From contig CAKPSO010000010.1 in the NCBI GenBank assembly GCA_934183185.1, forward strand, positions 1 through 40,507: a DNA stretch of 40,507 nt, in the 5' to 3' direction. Under the pieces are notes generated by a model, which saw only the letters and a list, made by a program, of their open reading frames with translations, ran no database searches and was not told the DNA's origin. The translations under genes and the position numbers were made by a program. This DNA is from an uncultured Bacilli bacterium (GTDB taxonomy: Bacteria > Bacillota_I > Bacilli_A > RF39 > UBA660). Below, in pieces: positions 14,953-23,369 of the stretch; position 1 is the stretch's first letter, and every line of letters begins with the position of its first letter.

Positions 14953-16584
14953 TTAATAGTCCCTTTTTAGTAAAAGCTTTATATAAAGTAATACTGACGT
15001 GATAAATGTTATTAAAGAAATAATAATACTTATCCTAAACCAATTACTCCCTTTGTATTCCAATATATAGATTCCAGAAGTACCTGAAGCTTGTATTAAT
15101 CCATTGTCACTCATCTCTAATGATAATCTATTATTAGTAGTTATATTCTTCAAAGTATAACCAGGATAATATATTCTAGGTAATTCTAAAGTACACATAG
15201 TGGAACACTCTAAGTTGAATTTTAAGTATGGTACCCTATCATCAAGCAATTTAACTGTACCAATACCATTAGTAATATCTATTCTATTCTTTTTATGCTT
15301 TAGATATATAATATTTTCTTTAGCTTTTATTGGCAAATATTCTTTTTGCCATCCCATACCACCGTTATACCAAATATTATTAATATCTATTACCTTGCCT
15401 TTAAGATTAGGAATTATTACTATGAAACTAGAAAATATAAAAAGAAAAATTAAAAATATTAGTTTTTCAAATGATATATTTTGAAGACAAATAGGAGCAA
15501 ATAATGAAACAGTAATACCAACAAATATTTCAAGTCGCCATGGAAATTGAATCATCTTAATAAATGATGGCATAACTAACCATGGGAATATTTTAGTAGA
15601 AAGAATAAATGCCACTATCCCAAATATTAAAAAATTACTTATATATGGAAAAAAAGTAAGTTGCTTTCTTTTAATAATAGTTAAACTAAGTAATATTAAA
15701 ATAATAAGTGAAAGATTTTTCTTAATATCATTCTGCAGAAAGAAAAATATATTAACATACTCAAATGGTATTAATGCTGTTTTCCATATTCTTTTAGCCA
15801 TCTCATTAGAATTAAATACTACATAATCACCTACCATATAGTTTTGAATTAAGTTAATCAAAAAAGGTAATGTTAATCCCATAACACATAAACTAGCTAT
15901 TAAAAATGGTATAAGAAATTGTTTAGTAAATATTTTCTTTCTAGACGGAATTAAAAAACATATTAGTAAAATAGTTAAGTATATAGTTAAAGTAAAATGT
16001 GATAATATAGCTCCTACATAACCAATTATAAATAATGGATAAAACTTTCTTTTATCATTTTCTAATAAATAACACAAGCCAAGTAAAATCATAGGAGTAA
16101 ATATGAATATAAAGCATTCTGCCTGGGCATCTCTTACATAAATATCTGATAGATGATAAGGGAAAAGCATGTATATTATAGCTGAAAAAAATGCTACATG
16201 TTTCTTCTTAGTTAAATGATATGCTAAAAAATACGTAGTAACTCCAGATAAGAATAATACTAAAAAGTGAACTAATTTCATAGCAAGCAAGGTATTAGAA
16301 AATAAGGCTGCCACTAAAGCCATTACTAAGTGTGCAAGTGGTGGATAAAATAATCCAGTACCATAACCTAACCCATATCCAATTTTAGCAAGTATAGGAT
16401 TAATAATTATATTACCTGCTAAAATCTGTTCCTTCATTACCTCTATATTAGCTACATGAAATTTAGTATCATCTAATGCATGATATGGTTCAATAAACAT
16501 TGGTAACATTACTAAAAATGCTATACCAAGTAAAATTAATATATAAAAAGTATTACTGCTTTTAAAGTTATTCTTAATGTCCAT
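14953..16584 (-). CDS. Large polytopic membrane protein, YfhO/PTPS-related type (glycosyltransferase-like)
   Basis: A 543-aa protein with about 11-12 hydrophobic helices. The first external loop has YHALDDTKFHVANI, the acidic D-D-x-x-F-H motif of GT-C-like membrane proteins (the group annotated as 6-pyruvoyl-tetrahydropterin-synthase-related membrane domain). A further loop has GYGLGYGTGLFYPPLAHL. The C-terminal 110 residues are an outside beta-rich part before a last helix. Such proteins are thought to transfer sugars from lipid carriers; substrate unknown. The ribosome site is GTGATGAAAT. The next gene on the strand is the EIIB-like protein. Confidence 0.75.
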   Translation of the reverse strand: MDIKNNFKSSNTFYILILLGIAFLVMLPMFIEPYHALDDTKFHVANIEVMKEQILAGNIIINPILAKIGYGLGYGTGLFYPPLAHLVMALVAALFSNTLLAMKLVHFLVLFLSGVTTYFLAYHLTKKKHVAFFSAIIYMLFPYHLSDIYVRDAQAECFIFIFTPMILLGLCYLLENDKRKFYPLFIIGYVGAILSHFTLTIYLTILLICFLIPSRKKIFTKQFLIPFLIASLCVMGLTLPFLINLIQNYMVGDYVVFNSNEMAKRIWKTALIPFEYVNIFFFLQNDIKKNLSLIILILLSLTIIKRKQLTFFPYISNFLIFGIVAFILSTKIFPWLVMPSFIKMIQFPWRLEIFVGITVSLFAPICLQNISFEKLIFLIFLFIFSSFIVIIPNLKGKVIDINNIWYNGGMGWQKEYLPIKAKENIIYLKHKKNRIDITNGIGTVKLLDDRVPYLKFNLECSTMCTLELPRIYYPGYTLKNITTNNRLSLEMSDNGLIQASGTSGIYILEYKGSNWFRISIIISLITFITSVLLYIKLLLKRDY

Positions 16585-16626
16585 ATTTCATCACATATTA
16601 ATTCTAACATATATTTTTATATAATA

Positions 16627-16653
16627 AAACTCAAACTATAAAAATTTGAGTTT
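16627..16653 (-). terminator. Hairpin upstream of the 543-aa gene, possible attenuator
   Basis: AAACTCAAA (16627-16635) and TTTGAGTTT (16645-16653) form a perfect 9-bp stem with a 9-base loop. On the minus strand it is followed by TTTTATTATATA. It lies 43 bases upstream of the gene start at 16584, not after a gene, so it may attenuate that transcript. A second dyad (TTAAGTT...AACTTAA, near 16676-16695) lies further upstream. Confidence 0.35.
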
Positions 16654-16827
16654 GACATCAATCTGGAGCGATTGGTTAAGTTATTTACAACTTAACTATC
16701 ACAATTAGGAATTAATACAATTCGTATCAATTTCTATATACATCTTACCACAAGTTTTAATTAATTCCAATAGAAATGCTAAAATTTTTGATTTTAATGT
16801 TATAATTATATATAGGTTGGTGATATT

Positions 16828-17400
16828 ATGAAATATATATTTATAAATCATGGTTTTATGGGAAGTAATATTGAAAATTGGTTTCCGTATATTAAAGAAT
16901 CATTAGATGATAATGATACTCAAGTTATTATTCCACAATATCCTATTGATAATAATAAACACTTTTATGATTATTGGAAGAAAGTTTTAGATGTTTATAA
17001 TAACCTTGATTACATAACTTCTGAAACAATTATGATAGGACACTCTAGTGGTTGCGCTTTTACAATGAAATATTTAGTAAATAATAACTTAAAAATAGAT
17101 AAATTGATTTTAGTCAGTGGTTTTAATAATTACTATTCAAATGATAAAAATGATTTTCATAATATCGTTAATAAGACCTTTTATATTGCTGATGGAGAAT
17201 TAAATAAAATAAAAGAACTATGTAATAAAATTATATGTATATATGGAGATAATGATTCTTATATACCACAAAATGTATTTCATAATTTAGCAATAAAACT
17301 TGATGCCGATGAGATCATAATCCCTAATGGTGGACATCTGAATAAAGAAAGTGGTTATACAGAATTTGAAACTATAAAGAATCTTTTAGAAAGTGAGTAA
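16828..17400 (+). CDS. RBBP9/YdeN-like serine alpha/beta hydrolase
   Basis: A 190-aa small alpha/beta hydrolase. The oxyanion region INHGFMGS is at 6-13. The nucleophile elbow G-H-S-S-G (71-75) has S73, the acid is D143 in YGDNDSYIP, and H170 lies in NGGHLN. The short, lid-less layout and LILVSGF after the nucleophile fit the RBBP9/YdeN group, serine hydrolases of unknown natural substrate. The ribosome site is GGTGAT. It is first of a same-strand run with a GNAT protein (6 bases on), a metallo-hydrolase and a broken phosphoesterase, a set that looks like accessory housekeeping genes. Confidence 0.87.
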   Translation: MKYIFINHGFMGSNIENWFPYIKESLDDNDTQVIIPQYPIDNNKHFYDYWKKVLDVYNNLDYITSETIMIGHSSGCAFTMKYLVNNNLKIDKLILVSGFNNYYSNDKNDFHNIVNKTFYIADGELNKIKELCNKIICIYGDNDSYIPQNVFHNLAIKLDADEIIIPNGGHLNKESGYTEFETIKNLLESE

Positions 17401-17405
17401 ATACT

Positions 17406-17885
17406 ATGAAAGAAATTATTATTAGAAGAGCTAAAAAAAGTGATATTGAAGACATAATAAAGTTAGCAGATCAATTAAGAAAAACAGAGGCACCATTAGA
17501 TAAAACAAAAAATATTAAAGAAGATTCTTATTTAAGCGATATATATAGAGAAAAAGAATTAAAATATATATCTTCTAGAAAGAAAATATTTCTTGTTGCT
17601 GAAATTGATAAAAATATAATTGGATATGTAAACGGATATATTGTTGAAAATTCAGGTATATATTATAGAGATCCTGTGGCTTACTTAGATTGTTTATGTG
17701 TTGATAAAGCATCTAGAAAACAAGGCATAGGTAAAAAATTAATTGATGAATTTTCTAGTATTGTTAAGAAAAAAGGTACAAAATATGTTAAATTAAATGC
17801 ATTTGAGAATAACACACCAGCAGTTAGCCTTTATAAAAAAGAGGGATTTGAGGAATATTCTATCTATTATATGAAAAAGATATAA
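17406..17885 (+). CDS. GNAT family N-acetyltransferase
   Basis: A 159-aa acetyltransferase that transfers acetyl from acetyl-CoA to an amine. The N-terminal IIIRRAKKSDIEDIIKLADQ is the usual first strand and helix. The acetyl-CoA pyrophosphate loop R-K-Q-G-I-G-K (about 118-124) follows LDCLCVDKAS, and the final NTPAVSLYKKEGFEEYSIYY is the typical closing motif. The substrate cannot be inferred. It starts six bases after the hydrolase stop, with only a weak ribosome site, so it is probably coupled to it. Confidence 0.9.
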   Translation: MKEIIIRRAKKSDIEDIIKLADQLRKTEAPLDKTKNIKEDSYLSDIYREKELKYISSRKKIFLVAEIDKNIIGYVNGYIVENSGIYYRDPVAYLDCLCVDKASRKQGIGKKLIDEFSSIVKKKGTKYVKLNAFENNTPAVSLYKKEGFEEYSIYYMKKI

Positions 17886-17905
17886 GATATTGTTAGGAGG
17901 GCACT

Positions 17906-18541
17906 ATGAATATAAATAATATTGAAGTAAACACACAAAGTAGCATAAGATTAGGATTTGATAAGGTAATTTATTTTGATCCATATAAGATAGAAACTGA
18001 TAGACATGATGCTGATATTATATTTATTACCCATAATCATTATGATCACATGGATAATGAGTCAATTGAAAAAGTTAAAAATGATATTACTATTGTTGTT
18101 GCTCCAAAATCAATGGAAGATGTAATTAGTAAAATAGAATTTAGTGATTACATATATTTAGAACCATTTGATGAAACTAACTTAGATAATATAAATATTA
18201 AAACTATACCAGCATACAATAATGAAAAGCAATTTCACCCTAGAATAAATAACTGGCTAGGATATATAGTAACCATAGATAATACTACATATTATATTGC
18301 CGGAGATACAGATATAACAGAAGAAGCAAATAACATCAAATGTGATATCGCTTTTATTCCAATTGGTGGACATTTTACAATGGATGTTAAGGAAGCAACT
18401 GAATTAGTTAAAAGAATAAATCCTAAAATTGTTATACCAATACATTATGGCTCTATAATAGGAAAACCAACATATGGAAAAGTATTAAAGGAAAATTTAT
18501 CTAATACAAATATAAAAGTAATAGAAAAATTACAATTTTAA
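17906..18541 (+). CDS. UlaG/YtnP-like MBL-fold metal-dependent hydrolase
   Basis: A 211-aa metallo-beta-lactamase-fold enzyme. The metal motif H43-N-H45-Y-D47-H48 is intact (THNHYDHMD). D173-type residues lie in YYIAGDTDIT and the last His in VIPIHYG. The early segment (RLGFDKVIYFDPYKI) and IPIGGHFTMD match the UPF0173/UlaG-like group of uncharacterised hydrolases (L-ascorbate-6-phosphate lactonase relatives), which have two bound metals, usually Mn or Zn. AGGAGGG precedes the ATG. The downstream gene is a broken phosphoesterase. Confidence 0.9.
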   Translation: MNINNIEVNTQSSIRLGFDKVIYFDPYKIETDRHDADIIFITHNHYDHMDNESIEKVKNDITIVVAPKSMEDVISKIEFSDYIYLEPFDETNLDNINIKTIPAYNNEKQFHPRINNWLGYIVTIDNTTYYIAGDTDITEEANNIKCDIAFIPIGGHFTMDVKEATELVKRINPKIVIPIHYGSIIGKPTYGKVLKENLSNTNIKVIEKLQF

Positions 18542-18555
18542 AGTGAGGTGAAAGA

Positions 18556-18741
18556 ATAGATAGAATTGCGATAATTTCGGATATACATGGTAATTTAGAA
18601 GCATTAAAATCGGTTTTAAATGATATTAAAAAAAGAAATATTGATAACATTTATTGTCTTGGTGATATTATAGCAAAAGGTAGTCATCAACAAGAATGTG
18701 TTGATTTGATTAGAAGTTCTTGTGAAGTAATTATAAAATAA
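18556..18741 (+). pseudogene. Truncated calcineurin-like metallophosphoesterase
   Basis: A strong ribosome site (GTGAGGTGAAAG) is followed by ATA where ATG is expected, then DRIAIISDIHGNLEALKSV and IYCLGDIIAKG, the first two metal motifs (D-x-H, then G-D) of YfcE/MJ0936-type phosphoesterases. After 61 codons it ends with CEVIIK and TAA, exactly where intact proteins continue into G-N-H-D. The remaining two-thirds of the fold, including the GHTH motif, is absent. Both the start and the body are broken, so I call it a pseudogene. It is about 15 bases after the MBL gene and was probably in that operon. Confidence 0.85.
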
Positions 18742-18862
18742 ATATGCCTCTCTTTCTAGAGAATACCTCTTTCATTGGTTATTTGTAATATCACTTTTTA
18801 AGAAAATGTCAATTCCTTATTCAGGGAATAAGTAGTATTAGTTGAAGTTGATATTAAAATAA

Positions 18863-19138
18863 CTATTTTAATTTCTTTATATAATCTTCTAAATCTTTAA
18901 TCTCAATAGAATTTGATAGATTACCGATATAGAGTGTTTTAGAATAATTAAATGCTAGGAAAGTAATTCCTTTAATAATAACTCTATGTGGCTCAATATA
19001 AGATAAATTAGAGTGTTCTATATTTCTTATATTACCATTTATTATTTTCAGCTTAGTATTACAAAAATCACATATAAACTCTAATTTCTTTTTTAGTGAT
19101 TCTTCTAATGTAATTTCTTCTTTAATAATATTTACCAT
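18863..19138 (-). CDS. Unknown small protein
   Basis: A 91-aa protein if it starts at the ATG at 19138 (AAAAGGA lies upstream); the frame is open to an ATG at 19198 that lacks a ribosome site, which would give 111 aa. A helical N-terminus (KEEITLEESLKKKLEFICDF) with two Cys in FICDFCNTK is followed by a beta-rich middle (LKIINGNIRNIEHSNLSYIE, then HRVIIKGITF) and a charged helix at the end. I do not recognise the family. It lies downstream of the tRNA-Cys gene but beyond its terminator. Confidence 0.5.
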   Translation of the reverse strand: MVNIIKEEITLEESLKKKLEFICDFCNTKLKIINGNIRNIEHSNLSYIEPHRVIIKGITFLAFNYSKTLYIGNLSNSIEIKDLEDYIKKLK

Positions 19139-19222
19139 AGTTTCATCATTCCTTTTCAAAGTAGGATAGTTTTCTAAAACACAAAAAAACCAATCCATTT
19201 CTAGATTAGTTATTTATCAAAA

Positions 19223-19237
19223 CTCGAAAAGTTCGAG
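19223..19237 (-). terminator. Terminator of the tRNA-Cys transcript
   Basis: CTCGAA and TTCGAG form a 6-bp stem with a 3-base loop, 13 bases beyond the tRNA 3' end. On the minus strand it is followed by TTTTG. Confidence 0.6.
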
Positions 19238-19249
19238 CAGATTTCACTA

Positions 19250-19323
19250 TGGAGGGCCTAGTCGGATTTGAACCAACGATCAGGGAGTTGCAGTCCCACG
19301 CCTTACCACTTGGCTATAGACCC
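19250..19323 (-). tRNA. tRNA-Cys (anticodon GCA)
   Basis: A 74-base tRNA including an encoded CCA. The acceptor arm GGGTCTA pairs with TAGGCCC (one G-U), with the discriminator U typical of tRNA-Cys. The D arm holds GCCAAGTGGTAAGGC. The anticodon arm is GGGA-CTGCAAC-TCCC, giving anticodon GCA. The T arm is GTTGG-TTCAAAT-CCGAC. It has its own promoter upstream (19364-19392) and a terminator downstream, so it is a single-gene unit. Confidence 0.97.
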
Positions 19324-19337
19324 AGTTATAATAATTT

Positions 19338-19361
19338 ATATGCAAAATTTCACTTGCATAT
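19338..19361 (-). other. Hairpin in the tRNA-Cys leader
   Basis: ATATGCAA (19338-19345) and TTGCATAT (19354-19361) form an 8-bp dyad with an 8-base loop between the promoter and the tRNA 5' end. It may guide RNase processing of the precursor. No T-box features are present. Confidence 0.4.
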
Positions 19362-19363
19362 TC

Positions 19364-19392
19364 ATTGTATCGAAATATACAATAATTGTCAA
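19364..19392 (-). promoter_or_regulatory. Consensus promoter of tRNA-Cys
   Basis: On the minus strand TTGACA (19392-19387) and TACAAT (19369-19364) are separated by exactly 17 bases, about 40 bases before the mature tRNA. A near-perfect sigma-A promoter. Confidence 0.9.
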
Positions 19393-19424
19393 TAAAATGT
19401 TCATAATAAAAATGGTGATTTTTT

Positions 19425-20375
19425 ATGAAATTTAGATTAGGATATGTAGCTATTTCTCTTACCATGGATGAAATAGTTCATTATCATGCAATGACCTACA
19501 CTTCTTACTTAAAATTAGGTACAAAAATGGGTAATCAAAAATTAGAAAATATTATAGCGGAAAACATTCATACCCTAAAAATACTTCTAGCCTATAATAA
19601 TCTATACAATATTCATTTTTATAGAATTAGTCATCATATTATACCACTAGCCTCTCACCCCAATGTTAAATATAACTACATTGATAACTTTAAAAATGAT
19701 TGGCTAGAAATAGGCAAATATATAAAAGAAAATAATATGCGTATTGATTCACATCCTGATCAATACTGTGTATTAAATAGTACTAGACAAGAAATAGTAA
19801 ATAGTAGTATTAACATTTTAAAATTCAATTTTAAACTATTTAAAGCACTAGATATACCAGGTAAAACCGTATTACATGTTGGTAGCAGTATTGATGGTAA
19901 AGAGGCCGGCAAAAATAGATTTATAGAAAATTTTAATAAACTTCCTAATAATATTAAAAAAATGATAATATTAGAAAATGATGATAAAATCTATACTATA
20001 GTTGATGTATTAGAATTATGTGAAAAGTTAAATATACCATTTGTTTTAGACTACCACCATTATCTATGTAATCATGGAAAAGAAAAAATAACTAACTATC
20101 TACCTAGAATATTTGCTACTTGGAAAAATACTAACTTACTACCTAAAATACACTTTTCATCTCCTAAAAGTCAAAAAGAAAGAAGGACTCACAGTACTTA
20201 TATTAGTTTAAAAGGTTTTATAAAGTTTCTAAATATAATCAAAGAATTCAATCAAGACGTAGATATTATGTTAGAATGCAAAGGAAAAGACGAAGCCTTA
20301 TTTCGTCTTTCCAAGCAATTAAGAATGTTACCAAATATTAAATATATTGATACTAGTACCTTTGAAATTAACTAA
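19425..20375 (+). CDS. uvsE: UV damage endonuclease
   Basis: A 316-aa UvdE/UvsE-type DNA repair enzyme that nicks 5' to pyrimidine dimers and other lesions. It is a TIM barrel with divalent metal ions. Typical motifs in order: RLGYVAISL at the start, ENIHTLKILLAYN near 46, FYRISHHIIPLASHP near 66, SHPDQYCVLNS near 112, LHVGSSIDGKE near 146, ILENDDK near 183, VLDYHHYLCN near 210 and KIHFSSPK near 242. The closing MLECKGKDEAL is also present. Length is normal for bacterial UvsE. The ribosome site is GGTGAT. It is a stand-alone gene, divergent from tRNA-Cys, converging on the lipoprotein gene. Confidence 0.95.
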   Translation: MKFRLGYVAISLTMDEIVHYHAMTYTSYLKLGTKMGNQKLENIIAENIHTLKILLAYNNLYNIHFYRISHHIIPLASHPNVKYNYIDNFKNDWLEIGKYIKENNMRIDSHPDQYCVLNSTRQEIVNSSINILKFNFKLFKALDIPGKTVLHVGSSIDGKEAGKNRFIENFNKLPNNIKKMIILENDDKIYTIVDVLELCEKLNIPFVLDYHHYLCNHGKEKITNYLPRIFATWKNTNLLPKIHFSSPKSQKERRTHSTYISLKGFIKFLNIIKEFNQDVDIMLECKGKDEALFRLSKQLRMLPNIKYIDTSTFEIN

Positions 20376-20376
20376 A

Positions 20377-21018
20377 TTACCATCTATCACATACTAAATG
20401 ATACTTATCACATAATTCTTCATCTAATAGCTTATATTCATCATACATGCCACCACAAGTACCTAAGAATCTTATAGAATCTTTAAATATATTGTTAATA
20501 TCTTTATTTAATTTAGTAGCAGTAGTTGTATATTTTTCATCTTTAAATGCAACATACATATAGTGATAAATAAAGCGATGATTATTATACTTGTAGTTAA
20601 AATCAGTCATACCCTCAGTCTTATCATCTATATTACCTAATTTATCTTTAGCCTCATTTTCCTTTTTTACATCAAACTTTATTCTATCAAAATTAGATTC
20701 AAATTTTTCTTTTGAAATCTCACTTTCTTCACTATCTGCTTCAGTTCCATCCCAATAATGAACACTATTATTAGTTATTTGAGCATTAGGAAAAACTTCT
20801 TTAATATTAGTAGCAAACACCACAAACCCACACTGTTCAAGTAACCCTACTTCATCTTCATAAATCTCGATATTATCATTTAAATTAAACTTATTCTTAA
20901 CCGTATCAGTATCTTCATTTATAGTTTTAGAACCATCATCACTATTATTTTTACCACATCCAGATATACTTAAAATTATCAAGAAACATCCTAATATACA
21001 AATTGTTCTTTTAAACAT
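20377..21018 (-). CDS. Lipoprotein of unknown function
   Basis: A 213-aa protein with a lipoprotein signal: hydrophobic residues 5-19 and lipobox I-S-G-C with C21 as the lipid-carrying residue, followed by a polar linker (GKNNSDDGSK). The rest is charged and mixed alpha/beta with two or three Cys (LGTCGG, then EELCDKYHLVC), perhaps forming a disulfide outside the cell. No family recognised. It starts 3 bases after the stop of the 414-aa exported protein and must be co-translated with it. Confidence 0.7.
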   Translation of the reverse strand: MFKRTICILGCFLIILSISGCGKNNSDDGSKTINEDTDTVKNKFNLNDNIEIYEDEVGLLEQCGFVVFATNIKEVFPNAQITNNSVHYWDGTEADSEESEISKEKFESNFDRIKFDVKKENEAKDKLGNIDDKTEGMTDFNYKYNNHRFIYHYMYVAFKDEKYTTTATKLNKDINNIFKDSIRFLGTCGGMYDEYKLLDEELCDKYHLVCDRW

Positions 21019-21021
21019 GTA

Positions 21022-22266
21022 TTAATCTTCCTTTCTATATACACCATAAATATTAGTATAATTATAATTTAACTCATTATTTTTAATTACTCTACGAATA
21101 CCGTTGGCATTATTATAATAATAAATAGTATCCCCTTTTATAAAGTAAATAGTATCTCCTACTACCTGTATTTCCTTTATTCCATCTATTTTCCATAATA
21201 GAATAGGATTATCCAAATGATTTCTAGCTACTCTATAAAATGAGTTATCACCAGTAATAAAATAATATCCTGTATTAGTACTAAATACTTTTTTAGGATT
21301 GTATTTAGATATTTCCTGTGGTACTTCTATTTCAAATTGTTTCTTAGTACCAACAAAATCATAAACATTTAATGTACTCCACTTACCATTATAGTATTGA
21401 ACACTCTTACCTGTTTTACCAAAGACACTAATTTTTTTATTAGCTGGATCTACTTCATACTGTGTTAAATTATCAGGATCAAAATAATATAATTTATTAT
21501 CTACTACACCATTAATATAAGTATCTTGATTTATAACAGCATCAGTTTTTATTAAGTCTTGCTTATTTTTTTCTAAATCAATTATTGATAGTTCATTAAA
21601 ATCAAATACTTTACTTCCATCATAAGAAGGAACTACATAATACTTACCTACTACTGTTCCATGAGTATTTTCATACTTATCATAGCTATATAAAGTATAA
21701 GTATTTCGATTATTATCAGTAATAACATCAATACCTTTATATTTCCACAATACAATACTATCAGTACTTAATATATTGTTTTTATAAATAATTGAATTAT
21801 TATAATTAATTTCATCAAGTATCTCATCTTCCCAAGCTAAAGATGTATACTTTTTATCTTTTAAATAAGAAACAAACTCTAAAACACTACTATTATTTTT
21901 TAAAGCCTCATAACTATAAAGTACACTATCAATACTACACTCTATATCTAAATTTTTATCATCAATTAATATAGGTAATATACATATAGTATTATTTTTA
22001 TTGTATACTTCAATATTCTTAATTATTTTCTTTTGCTTATTATAAGTATTAGGTACTGTATAAAAGTAAGATATATTATTATAATCTATTTTTAAATCAT
22101 AAGTATTATCCTGCTTTTTTTCATACATCTCTTCTACTTTAAAAGTAGTATCACCACTAGTAACATCATACTTAATATCATGTTCACTTTTAAAGAAAGT
22201 ACTTCCTAATTGAACCACAAAAATCAAACAAAATAATACCACAATTAAAGATATAGCTCTTTTCAT
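21022..22266 (-). CDS. Membrane-anchored extracellular protein, probably beta-propeller-like
   Basis: A 414-aa protein with an N-terminal membrane helix (residues 4-26) and the rest outside. The outside part is a succession of short beta-strand pairs with Tyr/Asp/Asn-rich turns, such as TYINGVVDNKLYYFDPDN, GYYFITGDNSFYRVA and QVVGDTIYFIKGDTIYYYNN. This pattern resembles DUF5050-type propellers that sense or bind carbohydrate or peptidoglycan, but the match is by texture only. A terminator separates it from the PH-domain gene upstream, and it is coupled to the lipoprotein downstream. Confidence 0.6.
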   Translation of the reverse strand: MKRAISLIVVLFCLIFVVQLGSTFFKSEHDIKYDVTSGDTTFKVEEMYEKKQDNTYDLKIDYNNISYFYTVPNTYNKQKKIIKNIEVYNKNNTICILPILIDDKNLDIECSIDSVLYSYEALKNNSSVLEFVSYLKDKKYTSLAWEDEILDEINYNNSIIYKNNILSTDSIVLWKYKGIDVITDNNRNTYTLYSYDKYENTHGTVVGKYYVVPSYDGSKVFDFNELSIIDLEKNKQDLIKTDAVINQDTYINGVVDNKLYYFDPDNLTQYEVDPANKKISVFGKTGKSVQYYNGKWSTLNVYDFVGTKKQFEIEVPQEISKYNPKKVFSTNTGYYFITGDNSFYRVARNHLDNPILLWKIDGIKEIQVVGDTIYFIKGDTIYYYNNANGIRRVIKNNELNYNYTNIYGVYRKED

Positions 22267-22314
22267 AAATTCACATCCCTATAATAATTATAATTCATAT
22301 TAGAAAGAAAAAAA

Positions 22315-22331
22315 AGAGAAAATATTTCTCT
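22315..22331 (-). terminator. Terminator after the PH-like gene
   Basis: AGAGAAA (22315-22321) and TTTCTCT (22325-22331) form a 7-bp stem with a 3-base loop. On the minus strand it is followed by a run of eight T. It overlaps the stop codon at 22331. Confidence 0.7.
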
Positions 22332-22765
22332 TATAGTTTGACATTTAACTTTTTCTTTTCATTCATCATATAAGAAGAAATCATTGTTTCTATTTCTGGC
22401 AATGCCTTCTTATCAATATTAGACAAAGTAATAAATTCCTTTACAGTATCTATATGTATCTTACCCCAAATAACTCCAGATAATACCTTTAAATCATTAA
22501 ATAAATCCGGAGTAACAGAATCTAAGAAATATCCAAATACTACTCTCTTTCTACCTATTAATAGTCTTTTATTAGTCAAAGCTACTACTGCTGTAGAAGT
22601 AATATCAAATGGATTATTATTCTTTTGAGCAGCAAATACATACAATATTTTTTCATCTGGATTTAAATGAATTTCTACTACTTTAGCATTCTTCTTCAAT
22701 CTCCAAGCAATAGACATTGGATACTTAGCTTTGAATTTTTTTACTTCTTCAAATACACTTTTCAT
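22331..22765 (-). CDS. PH-like (YokE/bPH) domain protein
   Basis: A 144-aa cytosolic protein. The central part (KVVEIHLNPDEKILYVFAAQ, then TAVVALTNKRLLIGRKRVVFG, then KIHIDTVKEFITLSNI) has the spaced strand pattern and the T-N-K-R-L-L turn of bacterial PH-like domains of the YokE type. The role of these domains is unknown; they are usually protein- or membrane-binding modules. It follows the thioredoxin-like gene by ten bases and ends at a terminator. Confidence 0.75.
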   Translation of the reverse strand: MKSVFEEVKKFKAKYPMSIAWRLKKNAKVVEIHLNPDEKILYVFAAQKNNNPFDITSTAVVALTNKRLLIGRKRVVFGYFLDSVTPDLFNDLKVLSGVIWGKIHIDTVKEFITLSNIDKKALPEIETMISSYMMNEKKKLNVKL

Positions 22766-22774
22766 ATTTCCTCA

Positions 22775-23341
22775 CTATTCACTAATAAAACCATTAGTAC
22801 TTAACAAATTAATCATAGCATCAGTTCCACGTGCACCTTGTTCCACAACAGTTACTTTTCCTCCATCAACTACGATAAATGTAGGAGTTCCAAAACTAGC
22901 TAAATCATCATGTAATTGAGTAATTTTAGTATAATCTTCACTGCTAACATAACCAAGATTTAAATAATAAATATCTACTCCATACTTATATACTAAATAT
23001 TTTAATATTGGTTTCTGGTAATTACACCAACTACAGCTATCACTACCTAAGAAAACAAACTTCTTATCTCCATTTTTTAATGCTTTTTCTAAATCACTAT
23101 AACTCATAGTTGGTAAATCTTTTTGTTCATCATCACTAATTTCTTCACCATCTACTAATAATGGATTAGATGTTTGTTGGTTATCACTAGTACTTGTACT
23201 ACTATTATTATTTCCTTTATAAGTATTGTTACCAGTATTATTAGATACTATATAAATTATTCCCAATACTACTATAACGCCAAGTACTATAATAGCACCT
23301 GTTTTAAAATTTTCTATTTCTTTCTTTGTAAACTTCTTCAT
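22775..23341 (-). CDS. Membrane-anchored thioredoxin-like protein
   Basis: A 188-aa protein with one helix at 14-33 and an Asn/Ser linker, then a thioredoxin fold outside the membrane. The active-site motif is C103-S-W-C106 in LGSDSCSWCNYQKPIL, and the cis-Pro loop is FGTPTFIVVDGG. It resembles the bacteriocin-transport accessory (TlpA/Trx-like) group and should act as a disulfide oxidoreductase in the extracytoplasmic space. Its neighbour upstream is a secreted thermonuclease; the secreted partners in this block, including the Cys-containing lipoprotein, could be its substrates. Confidence 0.85.
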   Translation of the reverse strand: MKKFTKKEIENFKTGAIIVLGVIVVLGIIYIVSNNTGNNTYKGNNNSSTSTSDNQQTSNPLLVDGEEISDDEQKDLPTMSYSDLEKALKNGDKKFVFLGSDSCSWCNYQKPILKYLVYKYGVDIYYLNLGYVSSEDYTKITQLHDDLASFGTPTFIVVDGGKVTVVEQGARGTDAMINLLSTNGFISE

Positions 23342-23369
23342 ATCAATATTCCTTTCTATTACGAATTAA

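Noticed and set aside
19324..19420. T-box riboswitch upstream of tRNA-Cys
   Set aside because: The leader is only about 40 bases and feeds a tRNA gene, not a synthetase or transporter; no specifier or antiterminator structure is seen. It is a promoter plus small hairpin.
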